Shown here piece after piece: positions 13,847 to 22,884 of a DNA stretch of 36,420 nucleotides; position 1 is the stretch's first letter, and each line of letters starts with the position of its first letter. Origin of the DNA: Bacteroidales bacterium (GTDB taxonomy: Bacteria > Bacteroidota > Bacteroidia > Bacteroidales > UBA12170); assembly GCA_021158405.1 (NCBI GenBank), contig JAGGUP010000036.1, forward strand, positions 1 through 36,420, given 5' to 3'. Position numbers and translations under genes: made by a program. The notes under the pieces are model-generated. The model saw nothing but the letters and a program-made list of their open reading frames with translations. It was not told where the DNA came from and searched no databases.

Positions 13847-14643
13847 TTGTTTATACTTTCAGGAAAATCTACACCGCTAGTTTCTTGTAAATAACCCTCT
13901 ACTCTTCCGATAAGAATTGGAGCCTTTACAACCAAAGGCAATTGATTTTCATCTCTGGAAAGATAAATACTTATCTCCTGATTGGCTCTAAAAATAAGAC
14001 CTTCCACAACTTTAGTTGTGATTTTATAACAAGAATATAGCTTTCCGTTTTTATGCTTTACAATTTTAATGCCCTGATAAGTCATTGGTATGGTAAAGAA
14101 ATCTCCTCCAAGAATTAAGTTAAGTATTTTCTGATCTCCTATTTCGGCTTGTCTAAGATTCCATAAACGTGCATAATACACTGCGGTTTGCACATCCATT
14201 ATTTGTTCCTTAGGAAGTGAAATTGTGTCTATTCTATGAGCAGAAACATTACTTTCCATATCCAATGACAAAGTCTCTTGTTTCTGATTAAAAGTATAAG
14301 AATTCCGAACCCAATTTCCCCCCTCAAAATTTGCTCTTTTGAAGTTAAGCGGCTTCATAGCAGGATAAACAGCTTCGCTGGAAAAAGTATCACGTACTTT
14401 AAAAAGCCAATCGTATTTTGGTAGGGTTTTACCCAAACTTTGCATTTTTAAAATTACTTTTCCTTTTCTTTGAATTGTATCTAGATTGAAAACAACTTCT
14501 CCTGCTTCCATCCAAAACAAACCCCAATGATAATGCGCTGAATAGCTAATTTTTTCACCTGAGTTAAAAGGAATTTCTTTGGCCTGACTAAATGAATTAA
14601 GAGCAATTAGCAGAAAAAATAAAATACTGATTGTGTTTTTCAT
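13843..14643 (-). CDS. DUF3108 periplasmic/outer-membrane protein
   Basis: This gene encodes 266 aa from the ATG at 14643. A TTG start at 14664 would only add residues ahead of the signal peptide and would enter the terminator hairpin. The signal peptide is MKNTISILFFLLIALNSFSQ. The body matches DUF3108: GEKISYSAHYHWGLFWMEAG near the start, a DVQTAVYYAR segment in the middle, and an IYLSRDENQLPLVVKA end. The domain is a beta-rich fold, probably exported and of unknown function. It converges with the permease gene and is insulated upstream by a terminator, so it is likely transcribed alone. Confidence 0.85.
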   Translation of the reverse strand: MKNTISILFFLLIALNSFSQAKEIPFNSGEKISYSAHYHWGLFWMEAGEVVFNLDTIQRKGKVILKMQSLGKTLPKYDWLFKVRDTFSSEAVYPAMKPLNFKRANFEGGNWVRNSYTFNQKQETLSLDMESNVSAHRIDTISLPKEQIMDVQTAVYYARLWNLRQAEIGDQKILNLILGGDFFTIPMTYQGIKIVKHKNGKLYSCYKITTKVVEGLIFRANQEISIYLSRDENQLPLVVKAPILIGRVEGYLQETSGVDFPESINN

Positions 14644-14652
14644 ACGATATAG

Positions 14653-14683
14653 AAAAAGCCGCAAATTACAAAAATGCGGCTTT
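14653..14683 (-). terminator. Terminator after the Fe-S oxidoreductase gene
   Basis: On the minus strand, GAAAGCCGCA and TGCGGCTTTTT form a strong stem with an 11-nt loop ending in a T run. It lies between the oxidoreductase stop (14708) and the DUF3108 start (14643). Confidence 0.75.
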
Positions 14684-14707
14684 CAATTTAAAATAGAACA
14701 GTTAAAT

Positions 14708-16783
14708 TTATAATTTCATCGACATTGCAACTAATTCGGCAATATCGTAATTCTTAACGGTATCCTCTTTCTCTTTATATTTAAGTCCATCCGAAATCAT
14801 AGCCATACAGAAAGGACAAGCAGTTGCAACAATATTACATCCTGTTTTAAGTGCTTGCTCAGTACGTTCCATATATATCTCTTTATCGCCTTCTTCGGCC
14901 TCTTTAAACATTTGTCCACCACCAGCACCACAACACAAGCTGAAAGCTTTATTATTTTTCATTTCAACCTTAACGGAAGGAATGGCAGCAAGTACATCTC
15001 GTGGAGCATCGTATTCACCATTTCCACGACCAAGGTAACAAGGATCGTGATAAGTTATAGTGCTATCTTTAAATACATCACCACCAATTTCAAGATTTCC
15101 AGCAGCTATTTGCTCTTGCAAGAATTGTGTATGGTGTATCACTTCAAAATTTCCTCCTAAATCGGAGTATTCATTTTTTAGAGTATTAAAATCGTGAGGG
15201 TCAGTACATACTATTTTTTTCACTTCATAGCCATTTAAAACCTCAATATTCATCAATGCCTGCATTTGAAAAAGCATTTCGTTACCAGCACGACGAGCAA
15301 TATCTCCACTATCGCTTTCTTCGATTCCAAGAACTGCAAAGTCGGTTTTTAAATGATTTAAGATTTTTACAAAACTGCGAACGACTTTTTTATAGCGGTC
15401 ATCAAAAGCACCGGCAGAACTCACCCAAAATAAATATTCAGGTTTATTTCCTGCACTAATAACATCAGCCATTACAGGAACATCCATTCCTTCGGCCCAT
15501 AACATCCTATCATCTTGAGCATATTGCCAAGGAGCTCCGTTATTTTCTATATTAGTAAGAGCAGCATTTAAAGTTGCAGGTGTAGAAGCCTCTTCTAACG
15601 AACTATAACGTCTTAATTCCATGATTATGGAAACATGGTCGATATTAACCGGACATTCGTTTGTACAGGCATTACAAGTGGTACAAGCCCATAATTCTTC
15701 CGGACTGATAAAATCTCCCCATAGAGCTTTATTATCATCAAATTCAGCACCTTCTTTTGCCACTCCTTTTCCCACAATCTCCAAGCGATCGCGAGTATCC
15801 ATAATAATTTTTCGTGGCGAAAGTTTTTTACCCGTTATATTAGCAGGACAAACATCGGTACACCGACCACATTCTGTACATGTGTATGCGTCGGCAAGAT
15901 TTTTCCAAGTTAAATCACGAACATCTTTTGCACCAAAACGAGCCACTTCTTCGGTTCCAGCTTCATCTTCTGGAATAATTCCCATTGCAATTTTAACTTC
16001 AGTAGTTACTGCTTCCATATTACTAATGTATGTCGCAGGTTTTAACTTAGAAAAATACACATTCGGGAAAACAAGAAATACATGGAAATGCTTAGAGTAT
16101 GGGATATAATTCAAAAAGGCAAAAACACCTACAATATGAAACCACCAACCAAAACCTTCAATAAATTCTAAAGTTGAAACAGAAAAGCCTGAGAATAGAG
16201 GAACTAAAAATCCACTAATCAAAAAAGGTCCTGTAATAGAATAATGCTCTATTCCTTTTAGCTGAAGCACTTGATCAGCTGCATTCATAGAAAAAAGAGC
16301 AGTCATTAATAAAACTTCTGTTATCAAAATGATATTGGCATCCAACTTGGGCCAAGCCGTCATTTCTGCTTTGTGGAAACGAGATAAACGCAATCCATTT
16401 CTACGAAACAAGAAGGTTAAACAAGCTACAATAACGGCTAGGGCAAAGATTTCAAAAAACGAGATTATTACATTATAAAATGGCAAAAATGCAAATACTC
16501 TGTGTGTTCCGACAATTCCATCGGTCATAATTTCGAGCATTTCTATATTTACAATGATAAAACCTACATAAACCATTATGTGCAAAATTCCTGCAACAGG
16601 ACGTTTTATCATTTTGCTTTGACCAATGGCCACCAAAAACATCGTTTTCCAACGTTTACTTTGTTGGTCTTTAATGTCGAGAGGTTTTCCCAACTTAATA
16701 TTTTTAATAATGATGCTTACACTACGGTAAAATAGAAAGACCGTGATGGCTAAAACGATTAGAAAAATAATACTTGATATCAT
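14708..16783 (-). CDS. Membrane Fe-S oxidoreductase, DUF224 / EtfAB:quinone oxidoreductase type
   Basis: This gene encodes 691 aa. The N-terminal ~250 residues have about six membrane helices resembling the haem b subunit of nitrate reductase. A ferredoxin domain follows with C302TECGRC308TDVC312P and C367TTCNAC373TNEC377P. The C-terminal half carries two cysteine-rich CCG (DUF224/HdrD-like) repeats; the second is clear as HDPCYLGR, LCCGAGGG and ACPFC. Proteins of this architecture take electrons from acyl-CoA dehydrogenase via EtfAB into the quinone pool in anaerobes. The neighbouring acyl-CoA ligases and thioesterase, and a shared operator, support that role. A heterodisulfide reductase-like function is the alternative. 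Confidence 0.85.
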   Translation of the reverse strand: MISSIIFLIVLAITVFLFYRSVSIIIKNIKLGKPLDIKDQQSKRWKTMFLVAIGQSKMIKRPVAGILHIMVYVGFIIVNIEMLEIMTDGIVGTHRVFAFLPFYNVIISFFEIFALAVIVACLTFLFRRNGLRLSRFHKAEMTAWPKLDANIILITEVLLMTALFSMNAADQVLQLKGIEHYSITGPFLISGFLVPLFSGFSVSTLEFIEGFGWWFHIVGVFAFLNYIPYSKHFHVFLVFPNVYFSKLKPATYISNMEAVTTEVKIAMGIIPEDEAGTEEVARFGAKDVRDLTWKNLADAYTCTECGRCTDVCPANITGKKLSPRKIIMDTRDRLEIVGKGVAKEGAEFDDNKALWGDFISPEELWACTTCNACTNECPVNIDHVSIIMELRRYSSLEEASTPATLNAALTNIENNGAPWQYAQDDRMLWAEGMDVPVMADVISAGNKPEYLFWVSSAGAFDDRYKKVVRSFVKILNHLKTDFAVLGIEESDSGDIARRAGNEMLFQMQALMNIEVLNGYEVKKIVCTDPHDFNTLKNEYSDLGGNFEVIHHTQFLQEQIAAGNLEIGGDVFKDSTITYHDPCYLGRGNGEYDAPRDVLAAIPSVKVEMKNNKAFSLCCGAGGGQMFKEAEEGDKEIYMERTEQALKTGCNIVATACPFCMAMISDGLKYKEKEDTVKNYDIAELVAMSMKL

Positions 16784-16858
16784 ACGATTAGTTTTTATCT
16801 AAATAAAGATTGGTATGTTTAAATCCTCTCCTATTTGTTTAATTGATTTTCAATGATA

Positions 16859-16889
16859 CAATATTAATTAATAAACAGACAGCATGCAA
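16859..16889 (-). promoter_or_regulatory. Promoter of the Fe-S oxidoreductase gene
   Basis: On the minus strand, TTG (16889-16887), a 20-bp spacer and TAATATTG (16866-16859) give a near-consensus box with one mismatch in TAnnTTTG. The palindromic operator abuts the -33 element. Confidence 0.4.
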
Positions 16890-16890
16890 C

Positions 16891-16908
16891 TACTATGCAT
16901 GCATTGTA
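16891..16908. promoter_or_regulatory. Palindromic operator 1 (fatty-acid regulon candidate)
   Basis: TACTATGCATGCATTGTA is a palindrome at 16 of 18 positions. Its first 14 bases recur exactly (inverted) at 19326-19339. It lies 108 bp upstream of the oxidoreductase start. Its size and symmetry suit a dimeric TetR- or MarR-type repressor, but no such gene is in the window. Confidence 0.6.
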
Positions 16909-16997
16909 TATTTTTTATTTTGAATCTAAATAGTAAAATCTACCTATTAATTGATATACAATACTTTAGATTAATATATAAAAAAGCGACTCTAAAT

Positions 16998-17474
16998 TTA
17001 CTGTGATTTTATTTGAGATATAAAATCGGCAAAAGGCATGGCTTTAACAGTTGTAACAACAAGATTGGCAGTTGAACTTGCAATGACTTCATTTTTAAAA
17101 TTGTAAATCTTGCATTCAAAATTAGCAATCTTCTTTCCCATACGAATTACATTTGCTTTGGCACGCACCACTTCCCCTTTTCGAGCGCCAAAGAGATAAT
17201 TTACATTTAGATTGGTAGTAGTATACATCAGTTTAGGTTCCATGCTAAAAAAAGCAATCCCAATTGTATCATCTATTAAAGCAGCCAAAAAGCCCCCTTG
17301 AATCATCCCAACAGGATTAGTAAGATCGTGTTTGATAGGATAATCAACCCAAGTTTCACCCACTCCAATATGACGCAAAGTACCGCCTAACAATAAAGTG
17401 GAAGGCGAAATACTATGCGTAAAAGGTTTGTCTATTTGACTTTTTAGATATTCTACTGTCGAATTAGTCTTCAT
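16998..17474 (-). CDS. PaaI-like hotdog-fold acyl-CoA thioesterase
   Basis: This gene encodes 158 aa, the normal length for a single hotdog domain. The central helix segment NPVGMIQGGFLAALIDDTIG is the PaaI signature, but the usual HGG is QGG here, a variant also seen in the family. The Asp of LIDD, likely catalytic, is present. It should hydrolyse acyl-CoA esters in the cytoplasm, in line with the acyl-CoA ligase gene that ends 6 bp upstream and is surely co-transcribed. Chain-length preference cannot be read from the sequence. Confidence 0.85.
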   Translation of the reverse strand: MKTNSTVEYLKSQIDKPFTHSISPSTLLLGGTLRHIGVGETWVDYPIKHDLTNPVGMIQGGFLAALIDDTIGIAFFSMEPKLMYTTTNLNVNYLFGARKGEVVRAKANVIRMGKKIANFECKIYNFKNEVIASSTANLVVTTVKAMPFADFISQIKSQ

Positions 17475-17480
17475 TTTCCT

Positions 17481-19271
17481 TTAGAATTCTTCTTTAGGAT
17501 AAATTTCTTGCAATAAATGATCGTATTTTTCCATCACTACCCTACGTTTAAGTTTTTGGGTAGGCGATAATTCCCCGGTTTCCGCTTTCCATTCGTCACA
17601 CACTAATCGGAAAATTTTTACCTGTGCAATATGATCTAAATCCTTATTCTGAGTAGCGACTTCTTTTTCATAGCGCCCAATAATTTTAGGATTATGTATC
17701 AGATCTTTATTATCACGAAATTTTATTTTATGTATATGACACCAATTGTGTAAAAACTCGAAATCGGGAGCAATCAATGCGCCTGTAAACTTCTCATTCT
17801 CACCAACTACCATAATATTTTCAATGAATTGAGACTCTTTAAATTCATTCTCAATTAGATGAGGAGCCACATATTTTCCACCACTGAGTTTAAAAATTTC
17901 TTTTTTCCTATCGGTAATACTTAGCATTCTGTTTTCGTCAACATTACCAATATCACCTGTATGAAACCATCCATCTTCTGTCAATGCTTCGCGAGTTTTT
18001 TCAGGATCTTTATAATAGCCAATCATCACATTATCGCCTCTCACCAATATTTCTCCATCTTCTGCAATTTTAACTTCAATACTATCAGGTACTAAACCAG
18101 CACTTCCCCATTTTACACCAGGATAATCTGCCATAGTTGCAGAAACAATTGGAGAAGTCTCCGTTAAACCATAACCTTCTTGAACGCGAATTCCTGCGGC
18201 TCTAAAAATACGAGCCAAACGAGGCTGTAACGCAGCACCACCAGAAATAACACCTTTGAGTTCGCCTCCAAGTGCTTCTCTCCATTTACTAAAAATAAGT
18301 TTATTTGCTATTTTAAGTCTAAAATTGTACCAAGCAGAACGATCAGCGGGATTTGCTTTCAATTGATCGCCTAATTTAACAGCCCAGAAAAATAGAGCTT
18401 TTTTAATACCTGTTAACTCGCGGCCTTTATTAATGATTTGATCATATACTTTTTCAAAAACTCGTGGAACAGTAATAAACACTTTTACTTTAATGTCGCG
18501 CATATCATCTCCGATAGTTTCGATAGATTCAGCATAATGAATTTTTAGTCCTATCAACTGCCATAAATAATTACCTGATCGTTCTAAAACATGACATAAA
18601 GGAAGAAAGCTTAACGCTTCATCTCCAACTTTAGCATAAGGCACACAAGCAATGGCTAGACCTACATTACTCACAATATTATTATGAGTTAACATAACTC
18701 CTTTTGAAAGTCCTGTTGTACCGGAAGTATAAATCAATGTCAACAAATCATCCGGCTTAATCTCGGCCTTCTTTTGCTCAAGTAATTCACGATATTTGTT
18801 TGCTTTTTCTTTTCCAACACGTCCAATTTCACTCCAATTTTTAGCCCCCTCCACTTGATCAATAGTGTATATTTCTTCCAGATTATCAAGTTTCTCAAAA
18901 ACAGGGTAAAGCAATTCGTACAGTTCTTTATTCGACACTATCAATATTCTTGATTCAGAATGCGACAAAATATGCAAGTATTCCTTTTCACTAATGTTTG
19001 GATAAATCCCCACATGAACAACACCAATTTGCGACATTCCAAAATCGATGAAATTCCACTCGGGACGGTTATTACTTACGGTAGCAATTTTATCATCTTT
19101 TTTGAATCCCAAAGCTAATAATCCAAAACTAAAATTATCTACTTCATTGCGATAATCGGCAGTGCTAAATCGCTCCCATTTACCATTTCTTTTTACAGCT
19201 AATGCAGACTCTTGCGGAAAATTTTTCTCAGCATAGGTTAGAATATCAAAAGTACGTTTTACAGATTCCAT
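17481..19271 (-). CDS. Long-chain fatty-acid-CoA ligase (AMP-forming), copy 1
   Basis: This gene encodes 596 aa of the ANL superfamily. The P-loop-like motif YTSGTTGLSKG is at 181-191. The motifs GYGLTETSPIVS, GWFHTGDIG and DRKKEIFKLSGGKYVAP follow in the expected order, with the last two marking the hinge to the C-terminal domain. The ~600-residue length matches the long-chain, FAA1-like clade that is membrane-associated and makes acyl-CoA from fatty acid, ATP and CoA. It forms an operon with the thioesterase and has its own promoter overlapped by an operator. It is clearly paralogous to the next gene. Confidence 0.93.
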   Translation of the reverse strand: MESVKRTFDILTYAEKNFPQESALAVKRNGKWERFSTADYRNEVDNFSFGLLALGFKKDDKIATVSNNRPEWNFIDFGMSQIGVVHVGIYPNISEKEYLHILSHSESRILIVSNKELYELLYPVFEKLDNLEEIYTIDQVEGAKNWSEIGRVGKEKANKYRELLEQKKAEIKPDDLLTLIYTSGTTGLSKGVMLTHNNIVSNVGLAIACVPYAKVGDEALSFLPLCHVLERSGNYLWQLIGLKIHYAESIETIGDDMRDIKVKVFITVPRVFEKVYDQIINKGRELTGIKKALFFWAVKLGDQLKANPADRSAWYNFRLKIANKLIFSKWREALGGELKGVISGGAALQPRLARIFRAAGIRVQEGYGLTETSPIVSATMADYPGVKWGSAGLVPDSIEVKIAEDGEILVRGDNVMIGYYKDPEKTREALTEDGWFHTGDIGNVDENRMLSITDRKKEIFKLSGGKYVAPHLIENEFKESQFIENIMVVGENEKFTGALIAPDFEFLHNWCHIHKIKFRDNKDLIHNPKIIGRYEKEVATQNKDLDHIAQVKIFRLVCDEWKAETGELSPTQKLKRRVVMEKYDHLLQEIYPKEEF

Positions 19272-19306
19272 CTTATTTTATTTTTTTATTTGGGTTTTGG
19301 TCTGCA

Positions 19307-19314
19307 CAAATATA
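19307..19314 (-). promoter_or_regulatory. -7 box of acyl-CoA ligase copy 1
   Basis: TATATTTG on the minus strand (19314 to 19307) fits TAnnTTTG, 35 bp ahead of the ATG. The -33 region coincides with the palindromic operator at 19322-19339 and has no clear TTG. Confidence 0.55.
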
Positions 19315-19321
19315 GTAAATG

Positions 19322-19339
19322 TTTTATGCATGCATAGTA
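19322..19339. promoter_or_regulatory. Palindromic operator 2 (fatty-acid regulon candidate)
   Basis: On the minus strand it reads TACTATGCATGCATAAAA; the first 14 bases equal those of operator 1. It covers the position of the -33 element, only 7 bp upstream of the -7 box, so a bound protein would block transcription of the ligase-thioesterase operon. Confidence 0.65.
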
Positions 19340-19361
19340 ATTTTTGATAAATTTTGACAAT

Positions 19362-19397
19362 AAAAAACGCCTTACAATAAAATTGCAAAGCGTTTTT
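19362..19397 (-). terminator. Terminator after acyl-CoA ligase copy 2
   Basis: On the minus strand AAAAACGC-TTTGCAAT pairs with ATTGTAAG-GCGTTTTTT around a short loop and ends in a T run, starting 20 bp after the stop at 19417. It separates the two ligase genes transcriptionally. Confidence 0.7.
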
Positions 19398-19416
19398 CAA
19401 ACTTAGAATAAAAAGT

Positions 19417-21207
19417 TTAAACGTTGCCCGTAGACGACATAAATATTTCTTTTACGATATGATCGTATTTTTCATATAAAAACATTCGTTTTAGTTTTAA
19501 GGTTGGAGACAATTCACCTGTAGCAGGAGTCCATTCGGAACAAACCAATCGAAAACGTTTAATTTTCTCGGTTTCACCCAGTTTCTTATTTATCTCATTC
19601 ATTTCTTTTTGAAAACGTTTAATCACTTCAGGTATATGCACCAATTCTTCGTTATCACGGTAGTGTAACTTATGTTTGGTTGCCCAAAAGTGTAAATGAT
19701 TGAAATCGGGAGAGACAAGTGCACTTGCAAATTTCTCATTTTCACCAATAACCATCACATTTTCAATAAACATAGATTCCTTGCAGATATTTTCAACGAC
19801 TTGTGGAGCAATATATTTACCGGAAGATAATTTGAAAATTTCCTTTTTACGATCTGTAATTTTTAAATACTTATTATCCACAAATATACCTATATCACCT
19901 GTATGGAACCACCCATCTTCATCAATAACTTCAGCAGTTAAATCCAGAGCCTTATAATAACCCAGCATAATATTGGGTCCTTTAGCAAGTATTTCGCCAT
20001 CCTCAGCTATTTTCACTTCCACTCCATCCAAAACAGGACCTACCGTTCCAAATTTTATCTCAGGATATTCATAATGATTTACGGCGATTACAGGAGAAGT
20101 TTCTGTTAAACCATAACCTTCAATGACATTGATTCCTGCTGCGTGAAAAATACGAGCTAACCTTTCTTGCAAAGCAGCGCCACCGGAAATGATAATTTTT
20201 ACATTACCGCCCAAAGCCTCCTGCCATTTCGAAAAGATTAGTTTTCTGGCTAATTTTAATTGTTGAGTATACCACCAACCATTGGCATTATTCAATTCAT
20301 AGCGCAATCCAAGATTTACAGCCCAAAAGAAAATTTTCTTCTTAATGCCTTCCAAATCTTTTCCTTTGGCCATAATTTTATCATAAACTTTTTCCAGCAA
20401 TCGAGGAACTGTACTAAAACCATCAGGATTAATTTCATTTAAATTATCCACAATGGAAGCCATATTCTCTGCATAATAAATGCGAATTCCTTTATACTGA
20501 AAATTCATATTCAGCATACGCTCATAACTATGACATAATGGTAAAAAACTCAGTACCTTATCTCCAAATTCCAAGGGCTGAATAATGGTAGTAGCTATCA
20601 CATTTGAAACTAAATTAGTATGAGAAAGCATTACTCCTTTTGCATTCCCAGTAGTTCCACTTGTATAGATAATGGTAGCCATATCTTCCGGCTTAATAGA
20701 CGTCTTGACAGTTTCAAGTTCTTCTTTGTACTTTGCTCTATTTTGCGTACCTAAATCACGTATTTCTGTCCAAGACTTTGCACCTTCAATATCCTCATTA
20801 AACACATAAATATTTTCAATTGTGCTCACTTTTTTTGCCAGAGGGACAAGTCGCTTATACAACGATTTATCAGAAACAATCAACGTTTTCACTTCAGAAT
20901 GAGCCAAAATATATTCATATTCAGCATCAGAAATAGTTGGGTAAATTGGAACATGTACAATTCCCACCATGGCCATTCCCATATCGACAAAATTCCACTC
21001 AGGACGATTGTTGGAAACTGTACCAATTTTCTCTCCTTTTTTATAACCCAGTGCCAAAAGGCCATAGGCAAAGTCATAGGCACTATCCAGATATTGCTGT
21101 GTGGAAAAAATATCCCATTTTTTGTTTCGTTTAACAGCCAATGCATCTTCGCACATAAAATTCTGGCGCAAACGCTCAAGGATATCAAAGGTTCGAGTAA
21201 CTTGCAT
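19417..21207 (-). CDS. Long-chain fatty-acid-CoA ligase (AMP-forming), copy 2
   Basis: This gene encodes 596 aa, the same length as copy 1, with identical motif positions: YTSGTTGNAKG at 181-191, GYGLTETSPVIA, GWFHTGDIG and DRKKEIFKLSSGKYIAP. The two are tandem paralogues, well diverged, so the duplication is old. Copy 2 has its own promoter and terminator and lacks the palindromic operator, suggesting separate control and perhaps a housekeeping or different chain-length role. The product is a cytoplasmic, membrane-associated enzyme making acyl-CoA. Confidence 0.93.
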   Translation of the reverse strand: MQVTRTFDILERLRQNFMCEDALAVKRNKKWDIFSTQQYLDSAYDFAYGLLALGYKKGEKIGTVSNNRPEWNFVDMGMAMVGIVHVPIYPTISDAEYEYILAHSEVKTLIVSDKSLYKRLVPLAKKVSTIENIYVFNEDIEGAKSWTEIRDLGTQNRAKYKEELETVKTSIKPEDMATIIYTSGTTGNAKGVMLSHTNLVSNVIATTIIQPLEFGDKVLSFLPLCHSYERMLNMNFQYKGIRIYYAENMASIVDNLNEINPDGFSTVPRLLEKVYDKIMAKGKDLEGIKKKIFFWAVNLGLRYELNNANGWWYTQQLKLARKLIFSKWQEALGGNVKIIISGGAALQERLARIFHAAGINVIEGYGLTETSPVIAVNHYEYPEIKFGTVGPVLDGVEVKIAEDGEILAKGPNIMLGYYKALDLTAEVIDEDGWFHTGDIGIFVDNKYLKITDRKKEIFKLSSGKYIAPQVVENICKESMFIENVMVIGENEKFASALVSPDFNHLHFWATKHKLHYRDNEELVHIPEVIKRFQKEMNEINKKLGETEKIKRFRLVCSEWTPATGELSPTLKLKRMFLYEKYDHIVKEIFMSSTGNV

Positions 21208-21229
21208 ATTTTATAATTTTAGTAAGGAA

Positions 21230-21259
21230 CAAAAATAGCAAATAAACTAAATTTTACAA
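21230..21259 (-). promoter_or_regulatory. Promoter of acyl-CoA ligase copy 2
   Basis: Minus strand TTG (21259-21257), a 19-bp spacer and TATTTTTG (21237-21230) are a full match to the phylum consensus, 22 bp before the ATG. Confidence 0.65.
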
Positions 21260-21487
21260 TAATTTAACAAGACCTTTAAACAAAAAAAACAAACTTACCC
21301 AAAACACTTATTCGACTTAAATACTGATTATTAACCAGTTGTTTTAAATTATTTCGATATTTTTTTTGAAATATATTTCATTTTTTTTTGAATTTTTAAC
21401 TAAAATAGTCAAATTTAAGCGTCATTCTATTGCCGAATTTAGTCTTTTCTTTTCCGAAATACCTTACTCAAAAATGCAAATCTTTTC

Positions 21488-21495
21488 TATCTTTG
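21488..21495 (+). promoter_or_regulatory. -7 box for the nucleotide-sugar genes
   Basis: TATCTTTG fits TAnnTTTG and lies 21 bp before the chosen ugd ATG. No convincing TTG at -33. Its position inside the longer reading frame from 21430 is one reason to prefer the ATG at 21517. Confidence 0.45.
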
Positions 21496-21516
21496 ACCAT
21501 AATAAAAAAAATCACT

Positions 21517-22842
21517 ATGAAAATTACAATTGTTGGAACAGGTTATGTTGGATTAGTAACCGGAGCCTGTTTTTCAGAAGTCGGTATTGATGTGACTTGT
21601 GTTGATATTGACGTAAAAAAAATCGAAAACCTTAATAAAGGGATTTTACCTATATGGGAACCTGGTTTGGAAGACATGGTTATTCGGAATGTTGAAAACG
21701 GACGTTTACATTTTAGTACAAGTCTGGCTGACAGCCTTGAAGGTACTGAAGTTGTTTTTGGGGCTGTAGGAACACCTCCGGATGAAGACGGAAGTGCTGA
21801 CTTAAAATATGTGTTACAAGTAGCTCGTGAAGTTGGACAAAACATCAACGACTATGTGTTAATGGTAACCAAAAGCACCGTGCCTGTTGGAACTGCCGAG
21901 AAAGTACGCAAAGCTCTTCAAGGAGAGCTAGATAAACGTGGTGCTATGGTGGAATTTGATATAGCCTCCAACCCTGAATTCTTAAAAGAAGGCGATGCTG
22001 TTAACGATTTCCTTAAACCTGATCGTATTGTTGTTGGATGTGATTCCGAAAGAGCTCAACGTACGGTAGAACGCTTATATAAACCTTTTACCATGAATGG
22101 GCATCCGGTTATTTTGATGGATATTACTTCCGCTGAAATGACTAAATATGCAGCAAACTCAATGTTGGCAACAAAAATTAGTTTCATGAATGATATCGCC
22201 AACTTGTGTGAGATTGTTGGTGCCGATGTAAATGCTGTTCGCAAAGGTATTGGGAGTGACTCTCGTATTGGCAAAAAATTCATCTATCCGGGAACCGGAT
22301 ATGGTGGATCTTGTTTTCCTAAAGACGTGAAAGCATTAATTAAAACAGCTGATAGTTATTCTTATAATATGCGTGTATTAAAAGCTGTTGAAGAAGTTAA
22401 TGAAAAACAAAAATCCATTCTGGTGGACAAACTAAATAAGCACTTTAACTACGATTTAAAAGGCAAACATTTTGCTATGTGGGGACTATCTTTCAAACCT
22501 CAAACCGATGATATGCGCGAAGCTCCTTCCTTGGTTATCATTCGTAAACTTTACGAAGCAGGTGCTACAGTTACAGCTTACGACCCTGTTGCTATGACAG
22601 AGGCAAAACATATTTTGGGTGATAAAATATCGTATGCTGAAAATAAATATGATGCCGTTTTAGATGCTGATGGATTGATAGTTGTTACCGAATGGCCTGA
22701 ATTTAAATTCTTAGATACTTATCATGTTAGTCAGTTAATGAAAAACAATTTGATCGTAGATGGAAGAAATATTTACGATGCAAAAGAGTTAAAAGAACAA
22801 AACTTCCACTACTACTGCATAGGTAAAGATACTTCTCTATAA
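21517..22842 (+). CDS. ugd: UDP-glucose 6-dehydrogenase
   Basis: This gene encodes 441 aa. The ATG at 21517 starts MKITIVGTGYVGLVTGACF, the NAD-binding Rossmann motif at the very N-terminus as in the family; the upstream extension to 21430 is untranslated leader. The catalytic Cys266 is in GTGYGGSCFPKD, and NPEFLKEGDAV and the FKPQTDDMREAPS block are also present. It oxidises UDP-glucose to UDP-glucuronate with 2 NAD+ in the cytoplasm. The next gene, 42 bp on, decarboxylates this product, so the two form a pathway pair feeding capsule, exopolysaccharide or O-antigen synthesis. Confidence 0.95.
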   Translation: MKITIVGTGYVGLVTGACFSEVGIDVTCVDIDVKKIENLNKGILPIWEPGLEDMVIRNVENGRLHFSTSLADSLEGTEVVFGAVGTPPDEDGSADLKYVLQVAREVGQNINDYVLMVTKSTVPVGTAEKVRKALQGELDKRGAMVEFDIASNPEFLKEGDAVNDFLKPDRIVVGCDSERAQRTVERLYKPFTMNGHPVILMDITSAEMTKYAANSMLATKISFMNDIANLCEIVGADVNAVRKGIGSDSRIGKKFIYPGTGYGGSCFPKDVKALIKTADSYSYNMRVLKAVEEVNEKQKSILVDKLNKHFNYDLKGKHFAMWGLSFKPQTDDMREAPSLVIIRKLYEAGATVTAYDPVAMTEAKHILGDKISYAENKYDAVLDADGLIVVTEWPEFKFLDTYHVSQLMKNNLIVDGRNIYDAKELKEQNFHYYCIGKDTSL

Positions 22843-22884
22843 ATAATCAGACCGAATCACTAACAACTGTTAAAAACGAAAATT

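Larger units (their letters stand above)
21208..21516. other. Divergent promoter region between ligase copy 2 and ugd
   Basis: A 309-bp AT-rich intergenic stretch. It contains the promoter for ligase copy 2 (21230-21259) and a TATCTTTG box (21488-21495) for ugd. I see no small gene, RNA or repeat, only T runs near 21360-21390. Confidence 0.5.

Noticed and set aside
15621-16109. 162-aa plus-strand frame
   Set aside because: Antisense shadow of the Fe-S oxidoreductase gene, whose Cys motifs and membrane segments are clear on the minus strand.
21430-21516. N-terminal extension of UDP-glucose dehydrogenase
   Set aside because: The family begins at MKITIVGTGYVG; the extension contains the -7 box and has no protein-like features.
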